Shown piece after piece: positions 1-8,900 of a stretch of 31,292 nucleotides of DNA. The stretch is from Chloroflexia bacterium (GTDB taxonomy: Bacteria > Chloroflexota > Chloroflexia > QHBQ01 > JADMIH01). A program made the position numbers and the translations under genes. Under the pieces are notes generated by a model. The model had not been told where the DNA came from. It worked only from the letters and a program-made list of their open reading frames with translations, and did no database searches. The stretch lies in NCBI GenBank assembly GCA_025927935.1, contig JAICKM010000007.1, forward strand, positions 1 to 31,292, read 5' to 3'. Every line of letters starts with the position of its first letter. The first letter of the stretch is position 1.

Positions 1-161
1 GCGACGCGGGGCCGCCCGCCGCCGAAGCGGTGGGTATTGACATGAACCGGTAGCAGCGGTTCCAGCACCGCCCACAATTCATCCGAGACTCGGAAGCCGG
101 TCGTGGTCGGGTTATTGCGGGTGCGCGCCCGCGTCCGTTTGGTGGTAGTTGGTTTGTCCAT
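1..161 (-). CDS. IS5-family transposase, N-terminal part (cut by window edge)
   Basis: The reverse complement from 161 opens with Met-Asp-Lys-Pro-Thr, a basic Thr/Arg-rich stretch, and then FRVSDELWAVLEPLLPVHVN followed by a GGGRPRV segment. This is the start of the DUF4096-type N-terminal domain of IS5-family (IS427-like) DDE transposases, which precedes the RNase H-like catalytic domain. Only about 53 codons are inside the window, so the DDE residues cannot be checked and the copy may or may not be intact. The ATG at 161 lies only 6 bases after a TATAAT box, and no ribosome binding site can fit between them. Family assignment comes from recognising the N-terminal pattern; the exact IS name cannot be given. 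Confidence 0.85.
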   Translation of the reverse strand, partial: MDKPTTTKRTRARTRNNPTTTGFRVSDELWAVLEPLLPVHVNTHRFGGGRPRV

Positions 162-167
162 ACGCTA

Positions 168-173
168 ATTATA
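168..173 (-). promoter_or_regulatory. Extended -10 box for the IS transposase
   Basis: The minus strand reads TGG-TATAAT, a perfect -10 hexamer with the TGN extension. It ends 6 bases before the transposase ATG at 161, so transcription would begin at or next to the start codon and give a leaderless mRNA. A 17-base spacer would put the -35 position at 191-196, across the IS boundary, so part of it would come from the host flank. Confidence 0.5.
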
Positions 174-212
174 CCAGGTTATTCGGATAGGCTCTTAGTT
201 ACCGGGCAACAC

Positions 213-227
213 CCGGCGCTTCGCCGG
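213..227 (-). terminator. Short GC hairpin after the toast-rack gene
   Basis: CCGGCG and CGCCGG form a perfect 6-bp stem around a CTT loop, about 40 bases past the stop of the gene ending at 266. No T-run follows on the minus strand, so a role as an intrinsic terminator is only possible. Confidence 0.25.
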
Positions 228-265
228 ACTGCCCTCCCACGCGTTGCCGGTTGTAATGCCTGCGG

Positions 266-1294
266 TTAGCGCACCATCTCCAGACTCACGTTGCCGACGC
301 CGAGTTTTACCGTGATATTCAGCGTCACCGGCGTTTTGCCGTAAGCATCATTGGTGTAGGTGTCGCCGTTGACCCGCAATCCATTCACCTGGATCTTGCC
401 GAGTCCTCCGGTCGCCACAACCCGCACACCTACATCCGCGGGCACACGTACAGTTGTCTGCCCCACACCGCCGTTAATCGTGGCATCGAGATTGCGCCGG
501 GGCGTGCCGCTCAGATCCACCGTCATATTACCCGCGCCGCTGTTCAGCATCAAACGACTGAGATTGAGAGTGCCCAGTTGGAGATCGCTGTTGCCGGCGC
601 CTACATTCGCCGTCAGATTCAGCGGCACGTTGTCGTTGAGGTGCAGATTCCACTCGTAGTGGGTATTGCCGATGGCGCTACCCCGCGTGTCAGGCTGGCT
701 CACCGTCAGTGTGCCGCGCGCTCCGTTCACCGTATAGTTAACCAGCGGTTTCCAGGCGGCCACGTTATAGGTGAAATCCGCATCCAGCAGGTTCGGTGCG
801 CCACCGCCCACCGTAACATTGCCGGCCCCCATTGTGACATTCACGTCTACCGCTTCCACCCCGGCCAGTTGGACGGACTGCGAGTCGGTTTGCGCTTGCC
901 CAACCGTTAGCGGAGTACCGCTAATCCGGCTGATCGCAAACCAGCTTACCAGCAACACAAGCAGACCCACGAGAACCGCCAGCGCAACAATGCCGATGAC
1001 GAGGACCACAGCCAGGCCGGACTGCCGGCGCGGAGGAGTCGTTGCCGGGAAGTCGCTATTCGGCGGACCAGCCACAGGGGGCGAATACGCCGGGGGCGGC
1101 GCGACCGCTGCCTTCTCCGGCGGCGGGGCATAGAAGTAGCCTGGCCGAGTCCCCGGTTCGCCCACCGGGGGTGGGGGATAAGCAGGGTCGGGTGGATAAG
1201 CCGGCGGACCCGCCGGCACTTCAGGCGGCGGGAGAACGGCCCCAGGGGCACGCGCCGTGGATGGATCCTCTGTCTTGTGCGGTTGAGTAACCAT
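266..1294 (-). CDS. Toast-rack (LiaF-like/DUF4097-like) single-pass membrane protein
   Basis: The 342-residue protein has three parts. Residues 1-90 are a Pro/Ala/Tyr-rich, presumably disordered cytoplasmic segment. One membrane helix follows at about 93-122. The remaining outside domain carries repeated Gly-x-Gly-Asn turns (MGAGN, VGAGN, SGAGN, then GVGQ, GLGK and GVGN) spaced by short beta strands. These turns are typical of the toast-rack/DUF4097 beta-solenoid families, some of which sense envelope stress next to LiaRS-type systems. No histidine kinase or response regulator is adjacent here, so a sensing role is inference. The ATG start is supported by AAAGGAGG seven bases upstream (1302-1308). 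The gene has its own candidate promoter and a leader hairpin. Confidence 0.75.
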   Translation of the reverse strand: MVTQPHKTEDPSTARAPGAVLPPPEVPAGPPAYPPDPAYPPPPVGEPGTRPGYFYAPPPEKAAVAPPPAYSPPVAGPPNSDFPATTPPRRQSGLAVVLVIGIVALAVLVGLLVLLVSWFAISRISGTPLTVGQAQTDSQSVQLAGVEAVDVNVTMGAGNVTVGGGAPNLLDADFTYNVAAWKPLVNYTVNGARGTLTVSQPDTRGSAIGNTHYEWNLHLNDNVPLNLTANVGAGNSDLQLGTLNLSRLMLNSGAGNMTVDLSGTPRRNLDATINGGVGQTTVRVPADVGVRVVATGGLGKIQVNGLRVNGDTYTNDAYGKTPVTLNITVKLGVGNVSLEMVR

Positions 1295-1317
1295 CTTGAT
1301 GCCTCCTTTGCGAACCA

Positions 1318-1358
1318 GTGAATCGCGCCATCCCCTCAGGAGAACGGGACCGATTCAC
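1318..1358 (-). promoter_or_regulatory. Inverted repeat in the leader of the toast-rack gene
   Basis: GTGAATCG (1318-1325) and CGATTCAC (1351-1358) form a perfect 8-bp stem around a 25-base loop. The structure lies between the candidate promoter and the Shine-Dalgarno sequence of the gene starting at 1294. It could be an operator or an mRNA leader structure. Confidence 0.4.
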
Positions 1359-1369
1359 CTACCCGTTCC

Positions 1370-1375
1370 ATTATC
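1370..1375 (-). promoter_or_regulatory. Candidate extended -10 for the toast-rack gene
   Basis: The minus strand reads TGC-GATAAT, five of six matches to TATAAT with a TGN extension, about 75 bases upstream of the ATG at 1294. The -35 position is poor. Confidence 0.4.
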
Positions 1376-1435
1376 GCACGGGCCATGGAGCGCGAAGGTT
1401 ACAGAATAGCAACAGGTGGTTACACCCTGGGAACA

Positions 1436-1472
1436 GGAAAGCCCCCTGCCCGCGGCAAGGCGAACAGGGGGC
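1436..1472 (-). terminator. Rho-independent terminator of the Gln/Gly-rich protein gene
   Basis: GCCCCCTG (1441-1448) pairs perfectly with CAGGGGGC (1465-1472) around a 16-base loop, 24 bases past the stop codon at 1496. On the minus strand the stem is followed by TTTCCTGTT, a short T-rich stretch. Confidence 0.6.
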
Positions 1473-1495
1473 CAGGGGTGAAGCGCAGGGTAGGT

Positions 1496-2290
1496 TTATT
1501 GGCCGGGCTTCTTGAAGACTTGCGTGGCCGCATAGGCCAGCAGGCCCGCCAGGCCCACTTGCACGGCCTTATTGCCGAGCGCGCCGTTCGGGCTGAACAA
1601 CTGCTGCAACACGTCGGGGTTTTGCTGCTGCGCGTAGCCGACCATCTTGCCGACATCCTGCGGCGACATCTGCTGCGGGTTGGTAGTCTGCACGCCGGCT
1701 GCTGCCGGGCTGATTCCGTGCTGCTGGAGCCAGCCGGTCACCGTGTTGATGAAGCCTTCGCGCTGCTGCTGCGGCATCTGCTGGACAGCATTTGCCGTCG
1801 CCTCTTCGATGTGCTGGGGCTGCGCCTGACTAGCGACACCCTGATACATGCGGCCCAGGTCCTCGTGGGGCAGGCGCTGCGTGTTGCCGCTGTCGGCGCC
1901 CTGATTCTGGAACTGCTGGAGCCACTGGAGGGCAGCGTCCCGCTGCTGCGGATCGTTCAGATCAAATGTGGAACCGGGGGCGCCTGCACCCGGACCGCGC
2001 TGTGGACCCTGCCCGTAACGGACCTGATCCTGAGCCGGGTTGGGCTGTCCCGCTCCGTAATTGCCGGCATTCTGCGGCGCATAGCCCTGCCCGCCGCCGG
2101 AACTACCGGGATCTTGCGGCTCGTAACCCTGCCCACCGCCGAAGTTCGTCGTGGGGTTGCTGTAGGCGGCGTTGTTGCCGTAGGGATCCTGGTTGGGATT
2201 GCCTGGGTTCTGCTCCTGGTTGCCGACACCTTCACCCTGGCCGTACTGGTCATGACGGTGGTGGTGCTGGAAATTGGTCTCGTCGGACAT
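1496..2290 (-). CDS. Gln/Gly/Asn-rich low-complexity protein, function unknown
   Basis: I do not recognise a named family. The first 110 of 264 residues are low-complexity, rich in Gly, Gln, Asn, Pro and Tyr, with a His cluster (HHHRH) near the start. Residues 115-235 look helical and contain repeated Gln-rich segments of the QMPQQQREGF type. The last 25 residues (NKAVQVGLAGLLAYAATQVF) could be an amphipathic or membrane helix. Similar proteins with a disordered head and a helical Gln-rich tail occur as hypothetical proteins in Chloroflexota and cyanobacteria, as far as I recall. The ATG has AGAGGAGAT about nine bases upstream. The gene ends in a convincing terminator, which supports it as a real transcription unit. 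Confidence 0.7.
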   Translation of the reverse strand: MSDETNFQHHHRHDQYGQGEGVGNQEQNPGNPNQDPYGNNAAYSNPTTNFGGGQGYEPQDPGSSGGGQGYAPQNAGNYGAGQPNPAQDQVRYGQGPQRGPGAGAPGSTFDLNDPQQRDAALQWLQQFQNQGADSGNTQRLPHEDLGRMYQGVASQAQPQHIEEATANAVQQMPQQQREGFINTVTGWLQQHGISPAAAGVQTTNPQQMSPQDVGKMVGYAQQQNPDVLQQLFSPNGALGNKAVQVGLAGLLAYAATQVFKKPGQ

Positions 2291-2403
2291 AATCTTATCT
2301 CCTCTCGACTAAGCATAGACCCTGAGTGGCGGCGGTTCGCGCGCACGCGCTACAATACCGCGGACACCAGGACCGCGTGTCTATGGGGGATTGAGACGGC
2401 AAG

Positions 2404-3801
2404 TTATGTGCCAGGGGAGGCCGGCGCGCCCCGGGTGGGGCGCGCCACTGCCGAGGGTTGCATGTTGAGGGCGGCCTGGGCTTTCTGTTGCGCCGCTTTC
2501 AGGGTGTCTTCCGCCGGAGCGCCGGCCAGGATCGCGCTGACGGCATCGTTCCAAGCATGATCGGCGTCCGGATTGGCCTCCAGCGTATAGGGGTGCGCGG
2601 TTTTTAATTGCTCGTAGAAGGGCAGCACCAGCGGATCGCCACTGAGATCGGGGTTGTTGTACAGGTTTTGCAGCACCGGATAGCGCGCCTGGTCGCGTAC
2701 CATGGCGAGCTGGTAGATGGGCGAGAGGTACCAGCGCATCAACTCGAACGCCACCTCTTTGTGCTGCGCGCCCTTGGGGATGAAGAGACTGCCGCCGCCC
2801 TGCGCGGAGCCGGTCGTCTTGCCATCCATACCGTGCGGCAGAGTCGCGGTGCCGATGCAGGAGAGATTGGGGCAAATCGCCTTGAACGAGGCAGGCGCCT
2901 CGTTGCGCAGCCGGCCCAGATCGAATGGCCCGGTCCAGAGCATCGCCGCCTTGCCGGACCAAAACACTGTCACCGGGTCGAAACGCTGCCCTGGCGCAGG
3001 CGCCGGGGGGCTGGCATGGTCGACGTTGATCAGGTCGCCGAAAAATTGGGCGATCTGGATATTGGCCGGCTGGTCGATCATGGCCGTCTTGTCGTCCGCA
3101 CTCAGCAAGCTGCCGCCGTTAGCGAGTATATGCCCGAACATCGCCCAGGCGCTGTTGCCGAGCACGGTTCCGTAGACATCGCCCTGCGTCAGCTTGCGGG
3201 CGTAATCACGGGCCTGCACATAGGTCCAGTTAGGCGGCGGTTCCGGCAGTCCCGCTTTCTGGAACAGATCTTTGCGGTAGATGGTGAATAAACTATTCAC
3301 GTCCAGGGGCACGCCGTAGTGAACGCCCTGCCACACGGTATCTTCGATGGAACCGGGCGACAGCGTACTCGCGTCAATCATCGGCCAGAGGTCGTCGATG
3401 GATTCGGCGTAGCCCTGGGCGCCCATGGCGAAGGCGTGTTGATGGGCCAGGTCGATGCTCATCGTCCCGCCCGCGATTTCGGTCTTCACGCGCGCCGGGA
3501 TCTGGTTCCAATCGGTGCCTTCGAGCGTGATGTGGATGTTCGGGTACATCTGCATGAAGGCGTCGGCGACGGCGACGACCGGTTTCACCTGGTAGTAGTC
3601 GGCAGCAAACAGTACATGCAGATCGACCGGCCCCATCGCGGCGATCTTCGCATTCTTGGGCACTCCGTAGTCCAGGGCGCCCGTCACCGGCGTCGGAGTC
3701 GACGCCGGGGCCGTGCCCATATCGCAGGCAGCCAGCAACATACTGACCGTCAGCAGACACAGCAGGGTCCGTGACCACGCTTTCCGGCATGGTGCAAACA
3801 T
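2404..3801 (-). CDS. Family 1 extracellular solute-binding lipoprotein of an ABC transporter
   Basis: The 465-residue protein starts with a lipoprotein signal: basic start, hydrophobic core, then LLAAC with Cys26 as the lipidated residue. A short Thr/Pro linker follows. The rest has the pattern of family 1 (MalE/UgpB-like) sugar-binding proteins: a first strand in VDLHVLFAADY, FMQMYPNIHITLE, the VPLDVNSLFTIYRKDLFQKA segment, and later the GGGSLFIPKGAQHKEVAFEL segment. It would capture a carbohydrate or similar solute at the outer face of the membrane. No permease or ATPase gene is nearby, so the transporter partner lies elsewhere or is missing and the substrate cannot be named. Start support: GTGGAGGAG (3811-3818) about 10 bases upstream of the ATG. 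Confidence 0.85.
   Translation of the reverse strand: MFAPCRKAWSRTLLCLLTVSMLLAACDMGTAPASTPTPVTGALDYGVPKNAKIAAMGPVDLHVLFAADYYQVKPVVAVADAFMQMYPNIHITLEGTDWNQIPARVKTEIAGGTMSIDLAHQHAFAMGAQGYAESIDDLWPMIDASTLSPGSIEDTVWQGVHYGVPLDVNSLFTIYRKDLFQKAGLPEPPPNWTYVQARDYARKLTQGDVYGTVLGNSAWAMFGHILANGGSLLSADDKTAMIDQPANIQIAQFFGDLINVDHASPPAPAPGQRFDPVTVFWSGKAAMLWTGPFDLGRLRNEAPASFKAICPNLSCIGTATLPHGMDGKTTGSAQGGGSLFIPKGAQHKEVAFELMRWYLSPIYQLAMVRDQARYPVLQNLYNNPDLSGDPLVLPFYEQLKTAHPYTLEANPDADHAWNDAVSAILAGAPAEDTLKAAQQKAQAALNMQPSAVARPTRGAPASPGT
2423..2446 (-). other. Perfect GC hairpin inside the 3' end of the solute-binding protein gene
   Basis: GGCGCGCCCC (2423-2432) and GGGGCGCGCC (2437-2446) form a 10-bp stem with a 4-base loop, within the last 15 codons of the gene ending at 2404. 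It may act as an mRNA 3' stabiliser or terminator. No T-run follows. Confidence 0.5.
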
Positions 3802-3925
3802 ATTCGGCTCTCCTCCACTGTGCGATAGACACGGCCGCGCGCCTGGCAGCTCGCGTCCCCTCCGCGCCTATCGACCCCACCGGCCACAAGGATGCCGGCG
3901 GTTGCGCTCCCTACTGCGCCCCATC

Positions 3926-3954
3926 ATCGTAGCACAGCCCGCCTGGCCCGTCAA
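3926..3954 (-). promoter_or_regulatory. Sigma70-type promoter of the solute-binding protein gene
   Basis: On the minus strand TTGACG (3949-3954) is followed by a 17-base spacer and TGC-TACGAT (-10 at 3926-3931). Transcription would start near 3919, giving a leader of about 118 bases. I recognise no riboswitch in the leader. Confidence 0.65.
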
Positions 3955-4123
3955 GCGCACCCGGCCGGCGCCTGATTCGCGGGCACGCTCGAGCGGTGCA
4001 GCGGCAACCGGGCTGCACTCTCTTATATCAACGCGCGACAGCGCCGAAAGGTCGCATCTAATGAAGATAGAATCGCGTTCCAGATTCCCCGATAGCGCGC
4101 CGCTCAAAGCGCATTAGCGAATG
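3955..4123. other. Intergenic region between adenine deaminase and the solute-binding protein
   Basis: This is the remainder of the 322-base gap 3802-4123, upstream of the promoter above. I see no gene, RNA or clear terminator for adenine deaminase in it. It has a few A/T-richer patches around 4020-4090 but no strong motif. Confidence 0.4.
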
Positions 4124-5920
4124 TTATTCCGCCGCCAGCGGGATCACGGCGAACTGCTCCACGTCGACCAGGCCAAAGTCGGTCAGCTTGAGGCTGGGAA
4201 TCACCGGCAGGGCGACGAACGACATGGCGATAAATGGATTGGGCAGGGTGCAGCCGAGGGCCTGCGCCGCCGCCACTTCCTCGTGGGCCAGGCGGGCCAT
4301 CTCCTCGTAAGGTCGCGCCGACATCAGCCCGGCCACTTCCAGCGGTACCTGCACCAGCACCTGCCCGTCCGCCACGGCGGCCTGCCCCCCGCCCATGGCA
4401 CCCACCGTGCGCGCGGCAAGGAGCATATCGGCGTCGTTAGTGCCGACCACGACGATATTGTGGCTGTCGTGGGCCACGGATGAGCCGATGGCGCCGCGCT
4501 GCAAGCCGAAGCCGCGCACGAAGCCGACGCCCACCTTGCCACACGCCTTGTGCCGCTCCCAGACGGCCACCTTCAGCACATCCTGGGTCAGGTCTGCCTC
4601 CAGGCGCCCGTCCACCACCGGCAAGGTGGCGACATCGCGCCCGGTAATGATCTGATGCGGGATCATGATGATCACATGGACCCGGTTGCCGGCGTGCGCC
4701 GGGACGTGCAGGTGAGTCGAGGTTTCGGCGATGCAGGCCGGATCGATGCGCATGGTCTGGGTGAACGCGGGCGGCACCGCGGTGGGCGGCGGGTCCTGGA
4801 GCAGGCGGCCCTCGGCGGCGATCAAGGCGCCCGCCCGATAGACGCCCGTCACGTTGAAGTCAGGGAAGCCATCCACCACCAGCAGATCGGCCCGATAACC
4901 AGGCGCAATGGCGCCCCGGTCGCGCAATCCGTAGTGGCGCGCGGTGTTGTACGAAGCGCACTGAACGGCCAGCACCGGGTCTAGACCGCCGGCGATGGCC
5001 CGGCGCACGATGTAGTCGATGTGGCCTTCGCGCTGGATGTCGTCGGGGTGCTTGTCGTCGGTGCAGAAGGAGCAATGCGCGGAGGTCAGCGGCGTAATCA
5101 GCGGTAGCAAGGCGTCCAGGTTGCGCGTGGTCGAACCCTCGCGGACCAGCACATGGAAGCCCAGGCGCAACTTCTCATGCGCCTCTTCCAGCACAAAGGA
5201 CTCGTGGTCGGAGGTGATGCCGCTGGCGGCATAGGCGGCGATGTCGTAGCCGCGCACGCCGGGCGCATGGCCGTCCACCGGCCGCCCGGCGGCCAGGCCG
5301 AGATCGATCTTGCGCAGCAGATCGTCGGTAGCGCCGATCACGCCGGGGTAGTTCATCACCTCGGCGATGCCCAGCACGCGTTCCTCCCAGGCCAGCGTCG
5401 CCAGGTCGGCGGCCAGCAGGCGCGCACCCGACGTTTCCATATGCGTCGCGGGCACACAGGATGAGAGCATGATGTGTACGTCGAGCGGCAGCCCCGCCGA
5501 GGCGGCGAGCATAAAGCGGATGCCGTCCAACCCGCAGACGTTGGCGATCTCGTGCGGGTCATGGATCACGGTCAGCGTGCCGTGGGGCACCACGGCGCGG
5601 GCAAAGTCGCGCGGCAGCATCATCGAGCTTTCGACATGCACGTGCCCATCGATGAGTGCGGGGCAGAGCAATTGCCCGCCCACATCGTGCTGCTCGCGGC
5701 CCCGATAGGCGCCGGGCGGCCCCACCGCCGCGATCTCCCCGGCCAGGATCGCCACGTCCGCCGGGTAGATTTCGCCGGACAGGACGTTGACCACCTGGCC
5801 GCCGGTGAGCACCAGATCGGCCGGCGCATCGCCGTGCGCCACGCGGATGCGCGCGGCGATGCGCGCCAGGCGGGCCGCCTGGGCCGCAGACTGTGCGTTA
5901 TCGACCGATTCCGGCTGCAT
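4124..5920 (-). CDS. ade: Adenine deaminase
   Basis: The enzyme hydrolyses adenine to hypoxanthine and ammonia (EC 3.5.4.2) for purine salvage in the cytoplasm. The 598-residue length matches the family (about 570-600). Visible motifs are the amidohydrolase metal site DGHVHVESSM (about residues 91-100, HxH at 93-95), DPHEIANVCG (121-130), the GHAPGV segment with a metal His, and CTDDKHPDD, typical of the Ade/AdeC family. The C-terminal part has the expected GSSVAHDSHN and TMGGG-like segments. The frame could begin at TTG 5926, but AGGAGAG sits seven bases before ATG 5920 and almost touches the TTG, so I chose the ATG. It lies 46 bases downstream of the DnaE-like gene and probably shares its transcript. 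Confidence 0.93.
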   Translation of the reverse strand: MQPESVDNAQSAAQAARLARIAARIRVAHGDAPADLVLTGGQVVNVLSGEIYPADVAILAGEIAAVGPPGAYRGREQHDVGGQLLCPALIDGHVHVESSMMLPRDFARAVVPHGTLTVIHDPHEIANVCGLDGIRFMLAASAGLPLDVHIMLSSCVPATHMETSGARLLAADLATLAWEERVLGIAEVMNYPGVIGATDDLLRKIDLGLAAGRPVDGHAPGVRGYDIAAYAASGITSDHESFVLEEAHEKLRLGFHVLVREGSTTRNLDALLPLITPLTSAHCSFCTDDKHPDDIQREGHIDYIVRRAIAGGLDPVLAVQCASYNTARHYGLRDRGAIAPGYRADLLVVDGFPDFNVTGVYRAGALIAAEGRLLQDPPPTAVPPAFTQTMRIDPACIAETSTHLHVPAHAGNRVHVIIMIPHQIITGRDVATLPVVDGRLEADLTQDVLKVAVWERHKACGKVGVGFVRGFGLQRGAIGSSVAHDSHNIVVVGTNDADMLLAARTVGAMGGGQAAVADGQVLVQVPLEVAGLMSARPYEEMARLAHEEVAAAQALGCTLPNPFIAMSFVALPVIPSLKLTDFGLVDVEQFAVIPLAAE

Positions 5921-5966
5921 GGGCAAACTCTCCTATAGGGAACGGGCCGGCAATCCTGGCCCTGAG

Positions 5967-8900
5967 CTAACGGAACTCGTAGCACCCGGCGCCCAACAGG
6001 GCGCCGACTTCGCCGCAAAACGCTTCCGAAGCATCGACGGTGCGCTTCAGCGGCATGTGGGTGGGCATGCCGACCAGGGGATCATCAGGGAAGTAGAGCA
6101 TCACGCCGGTTGGCCCCGGATGGCGCAGCAAAATCGCTTTCAGCCGGCGCATGCGCTCCTCGTCTTCTTGCTCGCTGCCTAGAGGGTTGAGCGTGATCAC
6201 GATCTGGCGTGGTGGCCCCGCTTCGGTAGTGGGAGCAGCAGCCGCATCGGCCGCCGGATCGGCGGGCGCGGCAGGCCGGGACGCCTGGAAGTAGCGCTGG
6301 CCGCCCGCACTGTACTGCAAGGGATCGGACTCGGGCTTGCGTGGTTTGGCCGCGCCATCCGTCGCGGCGGCCGACCGGCGCTTGATCGGGGTCACATCCA
6401 GTTCCTGGGCCTCGCGCTCCACCTGATAGGGCAGGAGTTGCTCGCCGATCAGGACGATGCCCGCGCCCCGTCCTTCCCAGGCTTCGGCCAGTTGCACACG
6501 CGCCACGACGATGCGCGGGACATCGGGTTCCAGCAGCGCCTGGTGGCGCGCATAGGCGGGCGGAAACAGGATCAGCGGGAGGGCGCCTTCGGCGTCCTGG
6601 GCCAGGGCCACGGCCAGCCCGGCATCCTCCCCGCCCGCACCGGTGGGCACCACGCGGATGCCGCTCAGCACGGCGACCAGGCTGACCGTCTGGCCTACAT
6701 GGGCGGCGGTTACACCGCCCAGAGTCAGCCGGGCGATAGCCGCGCTGCCGCGCCCCACCCCGCCCGCGCCCAGCACCGGCGCCGCCGACGGCAGCACGGT
6801 GAAGGTATGCCCGATCAGGGTTGCTTCCCAGGCCCGCCACCCGGCCTTGTCCATCTCGACCGGGGGAAGATCGGGGGCGTCCGCCACCCCTGCCTCTGCC
6901 GGGACCGCGACGGGGGCTTCTGTGGACGCATCCAGGGCGGGGCTTGCCGCCGGATTCTCCCCCTCCGGCCCGCCCTCATCGGGGACTTCGACGGCGAACA
7001 TGCCGGCCTGGCCGCCCGTGGTCGCCACCTGCTGCGCCGCATGAGTCTGCCGCGCCTCGGCCAGGGCGACGGGCAAGGCCGCCAGCAGGGCCGAACGGCC
7101 GCCCAGACTATCGCACGCCCCGGCCCGGATGAGCACGGCCAGGAAGTCTGGCGGCACATCCGCTGCCACGGCGGCCAGGCACAGCGCGGCCGGGGAGGCA
7201 AACCGGCCATCCGGCTGCGTCGCCCGCGCGGCGACCAACGCCGTGGCAGCGGGTAGCGTGCCCCGCGTCGGCGCGAGACCCCAGCGGATCGCGGGCAGGG
7301 GCGGCGGCGCCTGCGGCCGGCGGGAGTTGGCCGGCTCGGTGGCGGGCGGCACGGCGCGGGGCGCGGGCGCTTCCAGCGCGAAACCGGCGGCGCTAGTCTG
7401 AATATCGGGCGGGCGCAGTTCGATGCCGTGGCGGCGCGCTTCCAGCGTCAGCGTCGTTTCAGCCGGCGTGTCCCCGGCCAGCACCGCGCTCTCCAGCGCC
7501 GCGGCCAGGAACGCGGCAGGATGCGTCACCTTGAGCCGCAGCGCCAGGTGCAGGCGCTCCGCCGCCGCCACCGCAGCGCTGTAGCCCACGGCCCACGTCT
7601 CGGCCTGCCCCAGCCATTCCTGGACCTGCATTAGCGCCTGCGGCGGAATGACGCCGTCCTGGCGTTGCAGCAGTTGCAGGATCGCCACCTGCTCGCAGTA
7701 CAGCGGCAAGCCCCAGGTCAGATCGAGCGCGGGCGCCAGATCGGGGAAGTGGTACGTGACGGGCGCGCCACCCACGCGCCGCCGCAGATAGGTGCGCAGC
7801 CAGGGATGCGGGCCGCGCGGGCCGTACAGCAGCGCACCGAGCGCCGCCCAGCCGGGCACATCGGCGGGGTCGGGCGGCAAGAGCGCCGCGCAGAAAGCGG
7901 CCAGCACATCAGGCGTGGTCTCCAGGCCGTCGCCGATATCTTCCGGCACCACGGGCAGCGGTAGCCCCGCAATATCGCCGGAAGAGAGCAGCAGGCGCAT
8001 GGCGTCGGTGGGCACGGCGGGCAGCGGCTCTGCGGCCAGATCCCGCCCGCGCTGGAGCAGATCGAGGCCAGGGTCGCCCCACAGCCGCACGACGCTCGCG
8101 CCCAGGGCCTCGCAATCTGCCGCGGACCAGGCGGCAGCGCGCAGGCCCGGCGCATCGGGTAGCGCGACCAGAGGCAGGCAGGCATCTGGTGGCACCACCA
8201 GCAGGACTTCCGCGTCGGCCAGCGGCGGGCCGGGCACCTCGGCCAGCGCCGTGACACTGGGCAACAGTTCGGCGGCTGTTTCGGAGGTTAACTCCGGGGC
8301 CGCTTCCTGCCAGCGGCGCGCGCGGGTGGCGGGCGCGCTCTGCACCCAGGCGGTTTCCAGCGCCGCCCGTGTGGCCGGAGCCAGGTCGAACACCCGCCCC
8401 CCGGCGGCCAGCGCGCCGGCCACGCCCAGTGGGCGCCGCCCCCCGGCGGGCAGCAGATCGGACGCGGGTGTCGCGCGCGGCGCGCCGTCGCGGGATTGCA
8501 GGAACGCCACCAGGCTGTTTCGCCGCCCGGCGGGCACGGCCAGCGCAGGGGTCCAGCCGCCGGGCCGGGTTTCAGCGGCCAGCCAGCGGGCCGGGGCGCC
8601 GAACGGGTCGGGCGGCGCCAGGCCCAGCAGCACCGGCAGCCGCCCCTCGGCGATCAGGCCGCCGGGCGCGCCGAGCAACAGCCCTTGCCCGCGCGCCGCC
8701 GCCGCCACCCGGCGGGCGGCCGTCAAGGCATCGGCCAGGCCCAGGCGGTGTACCGCGGCCAGTTCCGCCGCGATATGGGCATCGCGCTCGCAGCCTTCGG
8801 CGGCCAGGGCTTCGTCGATAGCCGCTTCCAGCGCCGCTTGCCCCGCTGCCGTGAACCCTGGCGCACGCAAATCAGCCAGTGCCGCCCGGCACGACTCGGC

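Larger units (their letters stand above)
1..194 (-). mobile_element. End of an IS5-family (IS427-like) insertion sequence
   Basis: The transposase start is followed outward by about 33 bases that end, read on the minus strand, in GAGCCTATCCGAATAACC (178-194 region), which looks like a terminal inverted repeat of IS427-type elements. The next bases outside are TTA (195-197), which fits the TNA target duplication typical of that group. The other end lies beyond the window, so neither the inverted repeat pair nor the duplication could be confirmed. Confidence 0.5.

Noticed and set aside
1385..2560. A 391-codon open frame on the plus strand
   Set aside because: It runs antisense through the Gln/Gly-rich protein and its terminator, whose gene has a good ribosome site. 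The translation has no recognisable domain.
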